Positions 9,147-18,533 of a stretch of DNA of 64,000 nt are shown here, piece after piece (the stretch's first letter is position 1; each line of letters begins with the position of its first letter). This DNA comes from [Clostridium] aerotolerans DSM 5434 (GTDB taxonomy: Bacteria > Bacillota > Clostridia > Lachnospirales > Lachnospiraceae). A program made the position numbers and the translations under genes. The DNA lies in assembly GCF_000687555.1 (NCBI RefSeq), contig NZ_JHWJ01000001.1:124001-188000 (forward strand), in the 5' to 3' direction. The notes under the pieces are model-generated. The model saw nothing but the letters and a program-made list of their open reading frames with translations. It had not been told where the DNA came from and did no database searches.

Positions 9147-11837
9147 ATGAGTGAATTAAGACCTAAAATCGTAAAGCTTGCAAAGATGGTAGGCGGTATT
9201 GCTGGAGCTATGAACAAAATTGATGAAAATTCTCCCGAATACTATTCTCTGGACTGCGTAGTCACAGATGATATGGCTGATATTGCTATGATTATAGGGC
9301 TGCGAAAACCTCGAACCTTCGAATATGTCGCGAAGCGCTCCGGAAAGAGTAAGAAGGAGACTAAGGCTCTCTTAGATCAGCTGGCCTATACTGGCGTCGC
9401 CAAGGTATGGAGGGATAAAGAAGATCATAAAGAAAGGTTTTTTGTAAATATTTTTGCCCCTGGTATGTTAGAGATGATGGTAAATAACCGGGAGCAGCTT
9501 AACGAACATCCTGAAATCGGCAAGGCATTTGAAGAATATACCAGACTCCGTCTTGCGCCTATGGCATCAAAATTTCCACAAGGCATGGCAATGATGCGTG
9601 TGATTCCGGTAGAAGAGGCTATCGAGGATATTCCTGGTACAAAGCCCTGGGAACGTCTTTCCTATTATCTGGACAAATATGATACATTTACAGTCTCAGA
9701 CTGCTCCTGCCGCCAGTCGCGCCGGGTAATCGATGAAGGCTGCGGACATTTGGAAAAGGACATCTGTATCCAGATGGGAGAAGGAGCCGAGTATTATATA
9801 AAAACAGGAAGAGGCCGCCAGATTTCACGGGAAGAAGCAAAAGAAATTATTCAATTTGCAGAAAACAACGGCCTGATGCATGAAATGCCTCATACCGACG
9901 GACTTGGTGAATCCGCTGCAATCTGCAATTGCTGTGGTTGTTCCTGCTTCTCCTTGCGTCTTGCAACTCTTTTTAACACTCCAGATGCCATCCGTTCTAA
10001 CTTCACCGCAAAGGTTGACAAAGAAAACTGTGTTGCCTGTGGTCAGTGTGTGGAAAATTGTCCAGTTAATGCATTAAAACTGGGTCAGAAGCTCTGTTCC
10101 AAAACACCTGTTATCGTAAAGGCAGAACCTACCGCCCGTGACCATATTTGGAATGAAAGCAACTGGAACGTGGATTACCGGGAAAATCGGAAAGATGTTA
10201 CAGAAGAAGGCACCTCCCCTTGTAAAACGGCATGTCCGGCTCATATTTCCGTTCAAGGCTACATAAAGCTGGCTGCTTCCGGACGCTACCACGAAGCATT
10301 AGAACTGATAAAGAAAGAAAATCCGTTTCCTGCTGTCTGCGGACGAATTTGTCCTCACGGTTGTGAAAGCGAATGTACCAGGGGAGATATTGATGAGCCG
10401 GTTTCCATTGACGAAATCAAAAAGTTTATTGCGGATAAAGAATTAGATGGTTCTATCCGCTATATTCCGCCCATGCGTTATAACCTTGGTAATAAGATTG
10501 CGGTGGTTGGTTCAGGACCTTCCGGCCTTTCCTGCGCCTATTATCTAGCAATTGATGGATATCAGGTAACCGTATTTGAAAAGGAAGAAAAGCTTGGTGG
10601 TATGCTGACTCTTGGGATTCCCTCCTTCCGTCTGGAAAAGGAAGTGATCAATGCTGAAATCAACGTACTGCGGGACATGGGAGTTACCTTTAAAACTGGA
10701 ATTGAAGTAGGAAAAGATATCACTCTGGACCAGCTTCGGAAAGAAGGTTATGAGGTCTTTTATCTGGCAGTCGGAGCACAAGGTGGCAGAAGTCTTTCGA
10801 TTGAAGGGGAAGAAGCGAAGGGCGTAATCTCCGGTGTTGATTTCCTTCGGGACGTGAATCTTGGAAAAAAGGTTGAGCTTTCTGGTAATGTAATAGTGAT
10901 TGGCGGGGGGAATGTAGCAATTGACGTAGCCCGTACCGGAACAAGACAGGGGGCCGCTTCTGTTCATCTTTACTGCCTGGAAGATTTAAGTGAGATGCCA
11001 GCATTACCGGATGAGATTGCAGAGGCCGAAGAAGATAACGTTTTCTTTCACAACGGCTGGGGACCGAAACGAATCCTGACGGAAGATGGAAAGGTGACCG
11101 GTGTGGAATTTAAACGTTGCATCCGTGTATTTGATAAAGACCAGCGGTTTGTGCCAGAGTACGAAGAAAATGATACCATCATGGTAGAAGCGGACACCGT
11201 ACTTCTTTCCATAGGTCAATCCATTCAGTGGGGCGGATTACTCTCAGAAAGCAAAGTTGAGCTAAAAGGGAATGGTACTGCCATAGCCGATCCTTTGACG
11301 CTTCAGACATCGGAACCAGATGTGTTTGTGGGAGGTGACTGTTTTACCGGGCCCAAGTTTGCCATTCATGCCATTGCAGCCGGTAAAGAAGGTGCAATTT
11401 CCATACACCGTTATGTACAGCCAGGCCAGTCCCTTGTATTTGGTCGGGACCGTCGTGAATATCATGCATTTAATAAGAGCAACGTTGCCATTGGTCTACA
11501 AGATTTTGATATGACTCCTCGTCAGAGACCGGGCCATTCTCCTGAGAAAAAGGGCAGCTTTTATGATGAACGTATGACATTTACAGAGGAACAGTTAAAA
11601 AAGGAGACAGAACGCTGCCTTGGCTGTGGTGCAGTAGAAATCGATAATTATATGTGTATTGGCTGCGGTATGTGTACGACCAAATGTAAATTTGATGCCA
11701 TTCATCTGGAGCGAATCTATGACACCGTTCCAAATACCTATGAAAAGCTTCCTATGAAGATAGCCACCAACGCAATTGTACGTACCGGAAAGATTGCAGC
11801 TACCACCTTGAAAGAAAGCGTTGGCAGAAAAAGCTAA
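9147..11837 (+). CDS. Multidomain Fe-S/FAD oxidoreductase (GltD/NfnB-like)
   Basis: Composite electron-transfer protein of 896 residues. Residues about 35-100 look like a winged-helix segment. A cysteine-rich domain follows at 185-267 (SDCSCRQ, CGHLEKDIC, ICNCCGCSC). Next is a ferredoxin motif at 295-305 (CVACGQCVENCP). Residues 359-410 resemble the glutamate synthase small-subunit Fe-S domain (CKTACPAH, CGRICPHGCESEC). The flavin and pyridine-nucleotide folds have GSGPSG at 455-460 and a later IGGGNVAIDVA. A final ferredoxin lies near 837-847 (CIGCGMCTTKC). It therefore probably moves electrons between NAD(P)H and a ferredoxin or a metal-site client. Placement between hypB and hypA suggests a role linked to nickel enzymes; that link is inference. 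It has its own ribosome site, GGAAAGGA. Confidence 0.8.
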   Translation: MSELRPKIVKLAKMVGGIAGAMNKIDENSPEYYSLDCVVTDDMADIAMIIGLRKPRTFEYVAKRSGKSKKETKALLDQLAYTGVAKVWRDKEDHKERFFVNIFAPGMLEMMVNNREQLNEHPEIGKAFEEYTRLRLAPMASKFPQGMAMMRVIPVEEAIEDIPGTKPWERLSYYLDKYDTFTVSDCSCRQSRRVIDEGCGHLEKDICIQMGEGAEYYIKTGRGRQISREEAKEIIQFAENNGLMHEMPHTDGLGESAAICNCCGCSCFSLRLATLFNTPDAIRSNFTAKVDKENCVACGQCVENCPVNALKLGQKLCSKTPVIVKAEPTARDHIWNESNWNVDYRENRKDVTEEGTSPCKTACPAHISVQGYIKLAASGRYHEALELIKKENPFPAVCGRICPHGCESECTRGDIDEPVSIDEIKKFIADKELDGSIRYIPPMRYNLGNKIAVVGSGPSGLSCAYYLAIDGYQVTVFEKEEKLGGMLTLGIPSFRLEKEVINAEINVLRDMGVTFKTGIEVGKDITLDQLRKEGYEVFYLAVGAQGGRSLSIEGEEAKGVISGVDFLRDVNLGKKVELSGNVIVIGGGNVAIDVARTGTRQGAASVHLYCLEDLSEMPALPDEIAEAEEDNVFFHNGWGPKRILTEDGKVTGVEFKRCIRVFDKDQRFVPEYEENDTIMVEADTVLLSIGQSIQWGGLLSESKVELKGNGTAIADPLTLQTSEPDVFVGGDCFTGPKFAIHAIAAGKEGAISIHRYVQPGQSLVFGRDRREYHAFNKSNVAIGLQDFDMTPRQRPGHSPEKKGSFYDERMTFTEEQLKKETERCLGCGAVEIDNYMCIGCGMCTTKCKFDAIHLERIYDTVPNTYEKLPMKIATNAIVRTGKIAATTLKESVGRKS

Positions 11838-11857
11838 CGAGAATAGGAGAGGTAACA

Positions 11858-12199
11858 ATGCATGAGCTTGGTGTATTAAACTCTATGGTTCATACCATCG
11901 AGCGTATCGTAAAGGAGCAGAATGTAACAGAGGTCCATAAGCTTGTCATCGAAGTTGGCGAGCTTTCCGGTATCGTGCCCAGATACTTAGAGCAAAGCTG
12001 GCCCGCTGCGTCCTATAAGACTTTTATGGAAGGAACGAAGCTGGAGCTAATCGTTATCCCAGGTATTGTTAAATGCAAAGACTGCGGCAGGGTATACAAT
12101 GCCGTTTACAGTGATTTAAATTGCCCTGACTGTGGCAGTAACGATATGGAGATCCTGGAGGGCAATGACTTGATAATTAAGGAAATTGTATGTAACTGA
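11858..12199 (+). CDS. hypA: HypA hydrogenase nickel chaperone
   Basis: Full-length HypA of 113 residues. The nickel-binding MHE is at the N-terminus (H2), and the structural zinc site is formed by CKDCGR and CPDCGS, the usual two CxxC pairs. HypA accepts nickel and docks with HypB. It lies 20 bases after the oxidoreductase with ribosome site AGGAGAGG and ends the three-gene operon; a terminator follows. Confidence 0.93.
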   Translation: MHELGVLNSMVHTIERIVKEQNVTEVHKLVIEVGELSGIVPRYLEQSWPAASYKTFMEGTKLELIVIPGIVKCKDCGRVYNAVYSDLNCPDCGSNDMEILEGNDLIIKEIVCN

Positions 12200-12231
12200 T
12201 GGATTCTAACTGGATATAACGCTATCACGAT

Positions 12232-12270
12232 AAAGCCGCAATCCCATTAGAAAGGACTGCGGTTTTATTT
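12232..12270 (+). terminator. Terminator after hypA, probably bidirectional
   Basis: AAAGCCGCAATCC (12232-12244) pairs with GGACTGCGGTTTT (12254-12266), followed by more T-rich sequence. It lies between convergent genes, and the A-run on the left could serve the opposite strand. Confidence 0.7.
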
Positions 12271-12282
12271 GTAATTACATAT

Positions 12283-12522
12283 TTATTTCCAACTGGAAAG
12301 CCATGTCTTGTCATTTGCGACCGCATTTACTACTTCTTCGCCGGATTTGAAATTATCAAAGGTTCCGTTGCTGATTTCATTGATAACTTTACTTAACAGC
12401 TTTTCATAATAAGCTTCTGGGGTAACCTCGGTTGTGGTCTGATCAAAATGCTGTTGGGATTCCGAAGAGGCGATACGTGCATATTCATCTTTTACTTGGG
12501 AAATGAGTTTATCACGATTCAT
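12283..12522 (-). CDS. Small hypothetical protein, 79 residues
   Basis: Acidic, helical, soluble protein MNRDKLISQVKDEYARIASS...WLSSWK. The frame is open further upstream, but the ATG at 12522 has AAGGAG 8 nt before it and no earlier start has a ribosome site. No membrane segment or cysteine is visible. I do not recognise the family. It is a single-gene unit convergent with hypA. Confidence 0.6.
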   Translation of the reverse strand: MNRDKLISQVKDEYARIASSESQQHFDQTTTEVTPEAYYEKLLSKVINEISNGTFDNFKSGEEVVNAVANDKTWLSSWK

Positions 12523-12709
12523 ATAATTTGCTCCTTTGCATCGATAGTTTATTATTATCTTTACCATTATTATGGTTATTATTTACGCGCAAAGTGATAT
12601 TATGCAAAAGAATACAGTCATGCTAAAAGGAGATAAAATTCTATTAAAATAAATATAAAAATCAATCCTAACGTGTTATGATACAATAAAAATGAAAGGG
12701 GTTATTAGA

Positions 12710-13429
12710 GTGCATATACATTTTATTATTCATGAAGTGTTCGAAGGACCGGGAGCATTTTTATCATGGGCAAAGATGAGAGGACACAGCATTGGTTATT
12801 CCAGAGTATATAAAGGAGAACAGCTTCCGCTTTCCATGGAGAACATCGACTTATTAATTGTAATGGGCGGTCCCCAATCACCAGGTACAACGGTTGAGCT
12901 GTGTCCTTATTTTGATGCTGCCGCAGAAATAGCCTTAATCAGGAAGTGTATTCATTCGGATAAAGCAGTCATAGGGGTATGCTTAGGGTCCCAGCTTATT
13001 GGTGAAGCATATGAGGCGAAATGTGAGAAAAGCCCTGAGAAAGAAATTGGTTGTTTTCCAATCACTTTAACAGAAGCGGGAAGGGAAAATGAATTCTTTT
13101 CTCATTTCCATGATGTCAGTATGGCAGGCCATTGGCATAATGATATGCCCGGACTAACTAAGAATTGCCAGGTGGTTGCTTACAGTGAAGGATGTCCCAG
13201 ACAGATTGTACAATATGATACGTTTATCTATGGATTTCAGTGTCATATGGAATTTACTCATGAACTGGTGGAACTCTTAATTGAACATTCAGAAATAGAA
13301 CTGCAAAGGGATAAAAACAGGAAGTTTGTACAGCAGGCAGATGAATTAAGGCAAAATGATTATACAGCAATGAATCATAATTTATTTGTGTTCTTAGATA
13401 AGTTCACAGCCAAATATCTACAGAATTAA
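12710..13429 (+). CDS. Class I glutamine amidotransferase-like protein
   Basis: Triad-type GATase1 domain of about 239 residues: nucleophile in GVCLGSQL, catalytic histidine in FQCHMEF with a following glutamate, and an oxyanion-loop MGGPQSPG. Family members act as stand-alone gamma-glutamyl hydrolases or GMP-synthase-like amidotransferases. It carries no synthetase domain and has no partner beside it, so the substrate is unknown. The GTG at 12710 is preferred, since GGGG sits 8 nt upstream; an in-frame ATG at 12692 has no ribosome site. Confidence 0.8.
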   Translation: MHIHFIIHEVFEGPGAFLSWAKMRGHSIGYSRVYKGEQLPLSMENIDLLIVMGGPQSPGTTVELCPYFDAAAEIALIRKCIHSDKAVIGVCLGSQLIGEAYEAKCEKSPEKEIGCFPITLTEAGRENEFFSHFHDVSMAGHWHNDMPGLTKNCQVVAYSEGCPRQIVQYDTFIYGFQCHMEFTHELVELLIEHSEIELQRDKNRKFVQQADELRQNDYTAMNHNLFVFLDKFTAKYLQN

Positions 13430-13521
13430 AACATCATTGGTTCCACGGCCCTATCCTCATACTCATAAGAATAACAGAACATAGTTAGTTGGTGGAATAT
13501 GTCCAAGGCAAAGGAGAATAA

Positions 13522-15867
13522 ATGAGCAATTATAAAATCTCTTTAAAAAATTTTACAGAAAAGAACATATTTGAACTATCGGACAAGTTTCGTGGCAGTG
13601 ATCCAAAGGGAAATGTAATTTCGTTCACAAACTATTATATGGAAATAAACGGAACGCCTTTCTATGGGATCAGCGGAGAGTTCCATTTCAGCCGATGCGA
13701 AGACGCATATTGGGAAGATGAGATAATCAAGATGAAAATGAATGGAATCAATATCATCTCCACTTATGTATTCTGGATTCACCATGAGGAAGAAAAGGGG
13801 GATTTCCGATTTGACGGCAGGCGTAATGTCCGCCGTTTTATTGAATTATGCAAGAAGCATGGTATGTTTGTAATCATACGGATTGGTCCCTTTAACCATG
13901 GAGAGGTACGCAATGGAGGCTTTCCAGACTGGCTTTACGGTATGGATTGTGAACTTAGAAGCCTTGATGAAAGGTATTTATTCTATGTGCGTCGTTTGTT
14001 TAAGGAATTGGGGAAACAGTTTGACGGGTTATATTACAAAGAGGGAGGGGTCATCATTGCAGCCCAAATTGATAACGAATACCAGCATTCTGCAGCGGGA
14101 TGGGAGATAACAACTGGAGTTTCTGAGGAATGGATTCCTACAGGCGCGGACGGAAATAATTACATGTTAAAGATAAAGGAAATGGTAAAGGAGGCTGGAA
14201 TCGACGTCCCATTCTATACCTGTACGGGGTGGGGAGGTGCGGCGACTCCTACGAAAGAAATGCTTCCACTTTGGGGAGGGTATGCGTTCTGGCCCTGGAT
14301 TTTTTATTCCCACAAAGGGGAGCACCCTGTGACGCCAGAATATATCTATCGGGATTTTCATAATAATGAAGTTCCAAAAACATATAACTTTGAGCCCTTT
14401 TACCAGCCGGAATCCATGCCCTACGCCTGTTGCGAGATGGGAGGGGGGATGATGTGTAGTTATAATTACCGTTTTGTCCTGCCATTTGAAAGTGTGGATG
14501 CCATGGCTAATGTAAAGCTGGCTTCTGGCTGTAACCTCCTGGGTTACTATATGTTCAAGGGAGGTACGAACCCCAAGGGCCAGAAGACTCCATTTTTAAA
14601 TGAGAGCCAGGTACCTAAGCTGTCTTACGATTATCAGGCACCAATAGGTGAATACGGCCAGAAGCGGCCTTCTTATGACAGACTAAAGCGCATCCATTTA
14701 TTTGTTAGGGAATGGGGAAAAAAACTATGCCACATGAAGACCTTTCTTTCAAGTCAAGGGGAGAACATTGATCCGGCGGATGTGGAAACCCTCCGTTTTG
14801 CAGTCCGGTATGATGGAACAACCGGTTTTGTCTTTCTTAATAATTATCAGGATCATGTTCCATTAAAGGAGAAAAAAGACTGTACCATCTCCGTTCAAAT
14901 AAAGGAAGAAGAGATAAGGATTTCAAATATATCTCTGGCTGCTGGTGAAAATGCAATTCTTCCAATTGGATTGGATATGATGGGAATCCAATTAAAATAT
15001 GCAACGGTACAACCACTGACCATCGTGAGAGCGGAAGACGATACCACTTATTTCTTCTTTTCACCCGAAGGGTTAACGCCCCGCTATGTTTTTGATGCAG
15101 AAACAGTAAAGGGAGTGGAGGGAGAGCATAGGCAGGAAGGAAAGGATAAAACTATAGAAATATATCCAAAGCAGAATGAGATGGATGTATTTATTGTAAA
15201 AGGAATTAAATCTAAAATCAGAGTTGTAACTCTGACCGCGAAAGAGAGCTTGAATTTTTATAAAATAAAGTTAGGTGAAAGTCAATTTGCAGTTTTGACA
15301 GCAGGAACGCTTCTCCAGGAAGGGAAAACACTGCGTATTGAATCAGAAAGAGAAAAAGAACCCATTTATTTTTGGCCGGAAGTGAAATTGGAATGGAATC
15401 AGGATAAGGATAAGGATAAGGATAAGGGTCAGGTTAAGGCTTTTCTGGATATGGGAATATTCAAAGGAGTTCTTCTTGGCAGAAAGAAAAAGGAGTTACC
15501 AGTGGAGGTCAGGCAGATTGGACCAGCCCGTTATACCATAAAAGTACCGGATCATTACATGGAGGGAATCAAAGAGCTGATTCTGGCAATCCAGTATAGA
15601 GGAGACATTGCTCACCTCTTCATTGATGGAGACATGATAGCGGATAATTTCTGCAACGGGCAGCAGTGGGAAACGGGACTAAGATTGTTTGAAAAACGTC
15701 TGACAGGTGAAAGAATCACTCTTCTAATCACTCCTTTAAAGGAAGGAAGCAACATCAATGTAGAATCTACAATGGCAGGAAGAAAAGAAGAAGTGAATAA
15801 AATGGTTGCCAGTGTTGAGAAAATCTTCTTAAAACCTGTCTATGAATACAGGCTTGAAGTAGATTAA
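13522..15867 (+). CDS. GH35 beta-galactosidase family enzyme
   Basis: Intracellular GH35 glycosidase of 781 residues without a signal peptide. The TIM barrel occupies about 30-400, with GEFHFSR near the N-terminus, the acid/base expected in AAQIDNEYQH and the nucleophile in CCEMGGGM. Jelly-roll accessory domains fill the C-terminal half. It should release beta-galactose from plant oligosaccharides; the exact linkage cannot be read. A run of four GAT-AAG codon pairs encodes a charged DKDKDKDK spacer near residue 631. The stop codon overlaps that of the convergent LysR gene, leaving no space for a terminator. Confidence 0.9.
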   Translation: MSNYKISLKNFTEKNIFELSDKFRGSDPKGNVISFTNYYMEINGTPFYGISGEFHFSRCEDAYWEDEIIKMKMNGINIISTYVFWIHHEEEKGDFRFDGRRNVRRFIELCKKHGMFVIIRIGPFNHGEVRNGGFPDWLYGMDCELRSLDERYLFYVRRLFKELGKQFDGLYYKEGGVIIAAQIDNEYQHSAAGWEITTGVSEEWIPTGADGNNYMLKIKEMVKEAGIDVPFYTCTGWGGAATPTKEMLPLWGGYAFWPWIFYSHKGEHPVTPEYIYRDFHNNEVPKTYNFEPFYQPESMPYACCEMGGGMMCSYNYRFVLPFESVDAMANVKLASGCNLLGYYMFKGGTNPKGQKTPFLNESQVPKLSYDYQAPIGEYGQKRPSYDRLKRIHLFVREWGKKLCHMKTFLSSQGENIDPADVETLRFAVRYDGTTGFVFLNNYQDHVPLKEKKDCTISVQIKEEEIRISNISLAAGENAILPIGLDMMGIQLKYATVQPLTIVRAEDDTTYFFFSPEGLTPRYVFDAETVKGVEGEHRQEGKDKTIEIYPKQNEMDVFIVKGIKSKIRVVTLTAKESLNFYKIKLGESQFAVLTAGTLLQEGKTLRIESEREKEPIYFWPEVKLEWNQDKDKDKDKGQVKAFLDMGIFKGVLLGRKKKELPVEVRQIGPARYTIKVPDHYMEGIKELILAIQYRGDIAHLFIDGDMIADNFCNGQQWETGLRLFEKRLTGERITLLITPLKEGSNINVESTMAGRKEEVNKMVASVEKIFLKPVYEYRLEVD
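15402..15425 (+). repeat. Four-copy hexanucleotide repeat inside GH35 gene
   Basis: Four perfect tandem GGATAA units in frame, giving alternating Asp-Lys. Copy-number change would keep the frame and only alter linker length. Confidence 0.9.
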
Positions 15868-16745
15868 CTTCCTTCATTTTTATGCAGCCGTTCAAGAAAC
15901 AACTCCACTGCTTTTGGTAAATTGTTTTCATGAATGAGATAGGAAAAATATCTATAATATTGATTTTTTAACGGTATGATCTTAACTTCTTTATGCTTCA
16001 CTGATTCCTCCACCACTAAAGAAGATATAAAACTAATCCCCATATGATTTTTAACAGCTTCTTTAATGGCATAGTTGCTTCCTAACGTAATTAAATTTTT
16101 AGGAGATATTCCATAGCTGTTTAAAAATATGTTTAAATTTTCGCCGGTACCAGAGCCTTTTTCCCGGTGGATCCAGGTCTGATTTGATAAGAAGGTTTTA
16201 AGCTCGGCTCCTTTCTCGTATTGAAATGAAATCGGAGCCACAATGACCATGGAATCCTTATAAAAATTATGATAGATATAATTCTCTACCGGCACAGTAC
16301 CTTCGATTAAAGCAATATCAATATCACGATTTTTAAATTTCTCATAGATATGCTCTGTATTTTCAATTGTCATATCCAATTTAATATTTGGATATGTTTT
16401 CATGAATTCACTTAATATAGAAGGGAGTAGAAATTCTCCAATGGTCATACTGGCGCCGATTCTTAACGTCCCACAGGGAGATTGGTCCGATTGTAAAAGC
16501 TCTTCTTTTGTTTCATCCAGTACAGATAAAATCTGTTTCGCACGTTTGTATAGTAAATCTCCCTGAGCTGTAATAAATATGTTCCTTTGCTTATTGGAAC
16601 GTTCGATCAGCCTGGTATGAAAGTAATGCTCCAAGTTAGAGATATGAAGGCTTACACTTGGTTGGGATATGTTAATTGCAACAGCGGCTTTTGTAAAGCT
16701 TTTCTTATCGACTACAGCTATGAATGTTTTCAATTCTTCGATCAA
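15864..16745 (-). CDS. LysR-family regulator of the sulfite-reductase-like gene
   Basis: LysR regulator: N-terminal winged helix (IEELKTFIAVVDKKSFTKAAVAINISQPSVSLHI) followed by a periplasmic-binding-like sensor domain. It most resembles CysL/CbbR types. The TTG at 16745 is preferred because it gives the standard LysR N-terminus and has GAGG 7 nt before it; an in-frame ATG at 16787 has no ribosome site. It is divergent from the siroheme reductase at 16892, the arrangement of cysL and cysJI in Bacillus, so it probably activates that gene. A 13-bp inverted repeat lies between them. Confidence 0.88.
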   Translation of the reverse strand: MIEELKTFIAVVDKKSFTKAAVAINISQPSVSLHISNLEHYFHTRLIERSNKQRNIFITAQGDLLYKRAKQILSVLDETKEELLQSDQSPCGTLRIGASMTIGEFLLPSILSEFMKTYPNIKLDMTIENTEHIYEKFKNRDIDIALIEGTVPVENYIYHNFYKDSMVIVAPISFQYEKGAELKTFLSNQTWIHREKGSGTGENLNIFLNSYGISPKNLITLGSNYAIKEAVKNHMGISFISSLVVEESVKHKEVKIIPLKNQYYRYFSYLIHENNLPKAVELFLERLHKNEGS

Positions 16746-16797
16746 AAGGAATACCTCGTATTTTCTCTTATATAATAAATAAGGCATTAGAAATATT

Positions 16798-16832
16798 AAT
16801 AGGTATAATAAAAAATAAATATTATACTTATT
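16798..16832. promoter_or_regulatory. Palindromic operator between LysR and reductase genes
   Basis: AATAGGTATAATA (16798-16810) and TATTATACTTATT (16820-16832) are inverted repeats matching at 12 of 13 positions with a 9-bp spacer. It is placed in the divergent promoter region, as expected for a LysR box. The binding protein is inferred from position. Confidence 0.6.
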
Positions 16833-16891
16833 GGTTTAAACACAGTATACTATATCCAAGAATATGATGCAATAAGCATAAGGAGTGGCGG

Positions 16892-18448
16892 ATGGTGAAA
16901 TCATTAGACGAGATATTATTGGGTGAAATTGATGGGTTTCGGGAGCTGGGACATAAATTTTTGACTGGCGAAGTAAGTAAGATGGATTTTAAGGGAGCAT
17001 CCGGTGGTATGGGGGTATATGCTCATAGAAACGGCAAGGAATTAATGATTCGATTTAGAATTCCATCCGGCGTTGCTCGGTTAGAAGCGCTTCAATTTAT
17101 TTACGAATATGCTGCAAAATATGGCGCGGAAACGATTCATCTTACAACACGCCAGGCAATCCAGCTTCATGGGATTGATATAGATGAGGTTTGCGAAGTG
17201 ATGGAGGCGGGAATCAAGCGTGGAGTATATACAAGAGGTTCCGGGGGTAACTTCCCAAGAAACATTGCACTTTCTCCCTTATCAGGTGTGGAAAAAGATG
17301 AGGTGTTTGATGTTACATCCTATGCATTGGCGGTGGGAGATTATTTCTTGCAAAAGATTTATACATATAAGCTTCCAAGAAAATTAAAAGTTGCATTCTC
17401 CAATAATGCAGAAGATGCGTCTCATGCAGGGGCAGTTGATCTTGGATTTCTTGCGGTAGAGGAAAACGGTAAGAAATATTTTAAGGTTTATGTAGCAGGA
17501 GGACTTGGAAGAAATTCTAAGCTTGGATTAGAGTTCCCCGAACTGATTGAGCTTAAAGATGTGTTATATCATGTAGAAGCGGCTACACAGATATTTATAA
17601 GTGAAGGGGATTACCAGAATAAAAGCAAAGCCCGTATGAGATATATCGTTGATCGTATGGGAGCTGAAGAATTTATGAAATGTTACAAAGAACATCTTGA
17701 AAAAGTAAAAGAAAGCCAGGTGCTGACGCTTTCTGTCAATGAGAAGGAATATAACAAAGTGGGTTCAAAGACAGAAGTTAACAGCAGCCGCTTATATGAG
17801 CAAAAACAAGATGGATTATATAGTGTTTATGTTCATCCAGCTGGAGGACAGTTATCTCTAAGTGATTTAAAGCTTATCATCGATCAGGTAAGGGAGATTC
17901 CAGAAGCAGAGATCAGACTTGCCATGAGCGAGGGCTTCTATGTAAGAAATCTAGACGGACAGGAAGCAGAGAAAATCCTGGAACTTACCAAGCACATAGG
18001 TGGAGATAGCCGGCTGGAGAGGTCCGTTGCCTGTATTGGTGTTCCAACCTGCCAGATTGGTCTGCTTGAAAGTCAGGAAACATTAAAAGAAGTAATCACT
18101 TATTTCAAAGAGAAGAATTTTACTGAGGATGTATTACCTCAAATCCATATTTCGGGTTGTTCCAATTCCTGTAGTGCCCATGAAATCGGTGAAATCGGTT
18201 TCTGTGGTAAGAAGTTAAACGTACAGGGAGAAGTAAAGGATGCCTTTGAACTGCATTTAGGAGGAAGACTTGGTTTAGGAAATGCAAAGCTTGCTGATTA
18301 TTGCGGAGATATTCTAAGAGAGAGCTTGCCTGAGTTTTTATATGAGCTTGCGTCTGATATTTCAAAGACAAAGAAAGATTATAATAGCTGGATGGAAGAG
18401 AATCAGCCACAGCTAGAGAATATTTTGGATCATTATATTATAAAGTAA
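16892..18448 (+). CDS. Siroheme sulfite/nitrite reductase, ferredoxin type
   Basis: Protein of 518 residues with the two-fold repeated nitrite/sulfite reductase ferredoxin half-domain. HLTTRQAIQLHG is the first conserved siroheme-contact region. The cluster motif is complete: CIGVPTC (C-x5-C) and CSNSC (C-x3-C), which bind the [4Fe-4S] coupled to siroheme. It reduces sulfite to sulfide, or nitrite to ammonia, in the cytoplasm. No flavoprotein partner gene is beside it, so it probably takes electrons from ferredoxin. AAGGAG precedes the ATG. It is monocistronic, closed by a terminator, and controlled by the divergent LysR. Confidence 0.88.
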   Translation: MVKSLDEILLGEIDGFRELGHKFLTGEVSKMDFKGASGGMGVYAHRNGKELMIRFRIPSGVARLEALQFIYEYAAKYGAETIHLTTRQAIQLHGIDIDEVCEVMEAGIKRGVYTRGSGGNFPRNIALSPLSGVEKDEVFDVTSYALAVGDYFLQKIYTYKLPRKLKVAFSNNAEDASHAGAVDLGFLAVEENGKKYFKVYVAGGLGRNSKLGLEFPELIELKDVLYHVEAATQIFISEGDYQNKSKARMRYIVDRMGAEEFMKCYKEHLEKVKESQVLTLSVNEKEYNKVGSKTEVNSSRLYEQKQDGLYSVYVHPAGGQLSLSDLKLIIDQVREIPEAEIRLAMSEGFYVRNLDGQEAEKILELTKHIGGDSRLERSVACIGVPTCQIGLLESQETLKEVITYFKEKNFTEDVLPQIHISGCSNSCSAHEIGEIGFCGKKLNVQGEVKDAFELHLGGRLGLGNAKLADYCGDILRESLPEFLYELASDISKTKKDYNSWMEENQPQLENILDHYIIK

Positions 18449-18511
18449 GGAGGCAGTGCTTCTGGCAGGAAATCAATCACGATTCCATGTCAGAAGCACC
18501 ACCTCTTTTTT
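18449..18511 (+). terminator. Terminator after siroheme reductase
   Basis: GTGCTTCTG on the left and CAGAAGCAC on the right form the core, extended by GAGG/CCTC, and are followed by six T residues. It separates convergent genes. Confidence 0.8.
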
Positions 18512-18533
18512 GTTGCCGATCATTCAGACTCAG

